Source: Candidatus Mesenet endosymbiont of Phosphuga atrata (GTDB lineage: Bacteria; Pseudomonadota; Alphaproteobacteria; Rickettsiales; Anaplasmataceae). From it: DNA of 64,000 nt. Below the pieces are notes generated by a model. That model did no database searches and was not told the origin of the DNA. It saw only the letters and a program-made list of their open reading frames with translations. The position numbers and the translations under genes are program-made. Below are positions 63,287 to 64,000 of this stretch, in pieces. The stretch's first letter is position 1. Every line of letters begins with the position of its first letter. The stretch spans positions 496,001 to 560,000 of the forward strand of contig NZ_OZ026541.1 in assembly GCF_964020175.1 (NCBI RefSeq), given 5' to 3'.

Positions 63287-64000
63287 ATGTACGATGATGA
63301 TCATTTCATGTCAATTGCTTTAAGACTGGCAAAGCGAGGGTTAGGAAACGTCTCACCCAATCCTACAGTTGGCTGCGTTATTGTTCAAGATGATGTTATC
63401 ATAAGTAGAGGCTGGACTCAAGCTGGTGGGCGCCCTCACGCAGAAGTTATCGCCTTAGAACGTGCTGGAAATCTAGCACATAACTCCACTATGTATATTA
63501 CTCTTGAACCATGTTGCCATCATGGAAATACAGCACCCTGCACTGCAGCTATAATTGCTTCCGGCATAAAAAAAGTTGTAGTTGCCACATGCGATCCAGA
63601 TAGTCGTGTATCAGGTAAAGGGATTGAAGCCTTATTAAAGGCAGGAATCGAAGTAAAATGCGATGTGATGAAAAAAGAAGCAGAAGAATTAAATGCTGGA
63701 TTTTTTTACAGCAAAAAACTATTCAGGCCTTTTATAACATTAAAGATGGCAATGTCCTTTGATGGCAAAATTGCCACTTCTGCAGGTGAAAGTAAGTGGA
63801 TAACTAGTTCTCTTACTAGAAAATGGGTCCATAAGGTTAGGGCTGAGCACGATGCCGTTATGATAGGTGGTAATACTTTAGAAATTGATGATCCTATGCT
63901 AGATTGCCGCCTACCTGGACTTGAAGAGCAATCGCCAATGAGGATCATAATAGATGGCAAAGCAAGATTAAAACCAGAGCATCAGATTGCAAAAACAGCT
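63287..64000 (+). CDS. ribD: Bifunctional riboflavin deaminase/reductase (5' part; runs off the window)
   Basis: RibD deaminates and then reduces the GTP-derived pyrimidine of riboflavin synthesis. The 238 residues present cover the deaminase: NVSPNPTVGCVIV (~18-30), HAEVIAL (~49-55) and LEPCCHHGNTAPCTAAI (~69-85, zinc site). The start of the reductase domain follows: LKMAMSFDGKIATSAGESKWITS. The frame is open to the last base. Together with ribF (7375) this shows the organism keeps parts of the riboflavin pathway. Confidence 0.96.
   Translation, partial: MYDDDHFMSIALRLAKRGLGNVSPNPTVGCVIVQDDVIISRGWTQAGGRPHAEVIALERAGNLAHNSTMYITLEPCCHHGNTAPCTAAIIASGIKKVVVATCDPDSRVSGKGIEALLKAGIEVKCDVMKKEAEELNAGFFYSKKLFRPFITLKMAMSFDGKIATSAGESKWITSSLTRKWVHKVRAEHDAVMIGGNTLEIDDPMLDCRLPGLEEQSPMRIIIDGKARLKPEHQIAKTA

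Noticed and set aside
1-64000. CRISPR arrays, rRNA genes, toxin-antitoxin pairs or an active prophage
   Set aside because: No regular direct repeats with spacers, no rRNA sequence, no recognisable TA pair and only one isolated capsid gene were seen.

Overview
The window is AT-rich, gene-dense bacterial chromosome that reads as an obligate intracellular alphaproteobacterium of the Anaplasmataceae (Wolbachia / Ehrlichia / Neoehrlichia / Mesenet neighbourhood). Supporting signs are scattered housekeeping genes in short operons, dnaA away from any visible origin, a lone GTA/HK97-type capsid gene, ankyrin-repeat genes, many lineage-specific proteins with paired transmembrane helices, a paralogous M16 peptidase pair, and no long biosynthetic operons. 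I cannot fix the genus. Biotin genes sit in two separate places instead of the single transferred biotin operon described in some Wolbachia, which fits a non-Wolbachia or early-branching member better, but this is inference.

Layout. 1-4.4 kb: 3' part of aconitase, then two tandemly duplicated ankyrin genes, with a copied scrap of the aconitase 3' end between them. 4.5-6.7 kb: a prepilin-like protein and an isolated phage/GTA major capsid protein. 6.9-12.6 kb: glutaredoxin, ribF-lspA, two M16 peptidases, rpsT, plsC. 12.6-15.7 kb: two paralogous Ulp1-like (clan CE) cysteine proteases with C-terminal membrane hairpins. 15.7-21.1 kb: xerC/D, clpA, pncC-gltX. 21.1-22.0 kb: decayed IS630 transposase and another broken ORF. 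22-29 kb: membrane-fusion protein, coaD, tRNA-Phe, a pair of exported class I glutamine-amidotransferase-like proteins, purE, and a large coiled-coil protein. 29-37.5 kb: dnaA, a SurA-like chaperone, a membrane-anchored protein with proline tract, WH2 and acidic motifs (WASP-like), an intradiol-dioxygenase-like protein lacking both metal-ligand histidines, an acidic TM-hairpin protein, nuoF and a VTT protein. 37.6-47.5 kb: peroxiredoxin-trxB-bioB-bioF-bioC-bioD, a structured inverted-repeat element, a third ankyrin gene, and egsA/araM-like G1P dehydrogenase-lgt-bioA. 47.9-64 kb: recA, tRNA-Arg, mlaC-folC, rlmE (no canonical start codon), an NDUFAF5-like methyltransferase, rpsO-pnp, hemH, ndk, a protein with an NTAN1-like amidohydrolase domain, pdxH, an acidic-insert erpA/iscA, dgt, and the 5' part of ribD.

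How it fits together. The core genes give cofactor supply (biotin from bioABCDF; steps of riboflavin/FAD, folate, PLP, CoA and heme), complex I, redox defence, and envelope lipid and lipoprotein handling. Against this background is a second layer of probable host-facing proteins: three ankyrin proteins, a WASP-like WCA protein, two membrane-anchored Ulp1-like proteases, an NTAN1-like deamidase candidate and several TM-hairpin proteins. Nine of these accessory genes share an unusual G-tract ribosome-binding site (G4-G6, usually AAAGGGGGA-like, 4-7 nt before the start) that I did not find in front of the housekeeping genes. This is the best single sign that they form a group, and it is the most interesting feature of the window.
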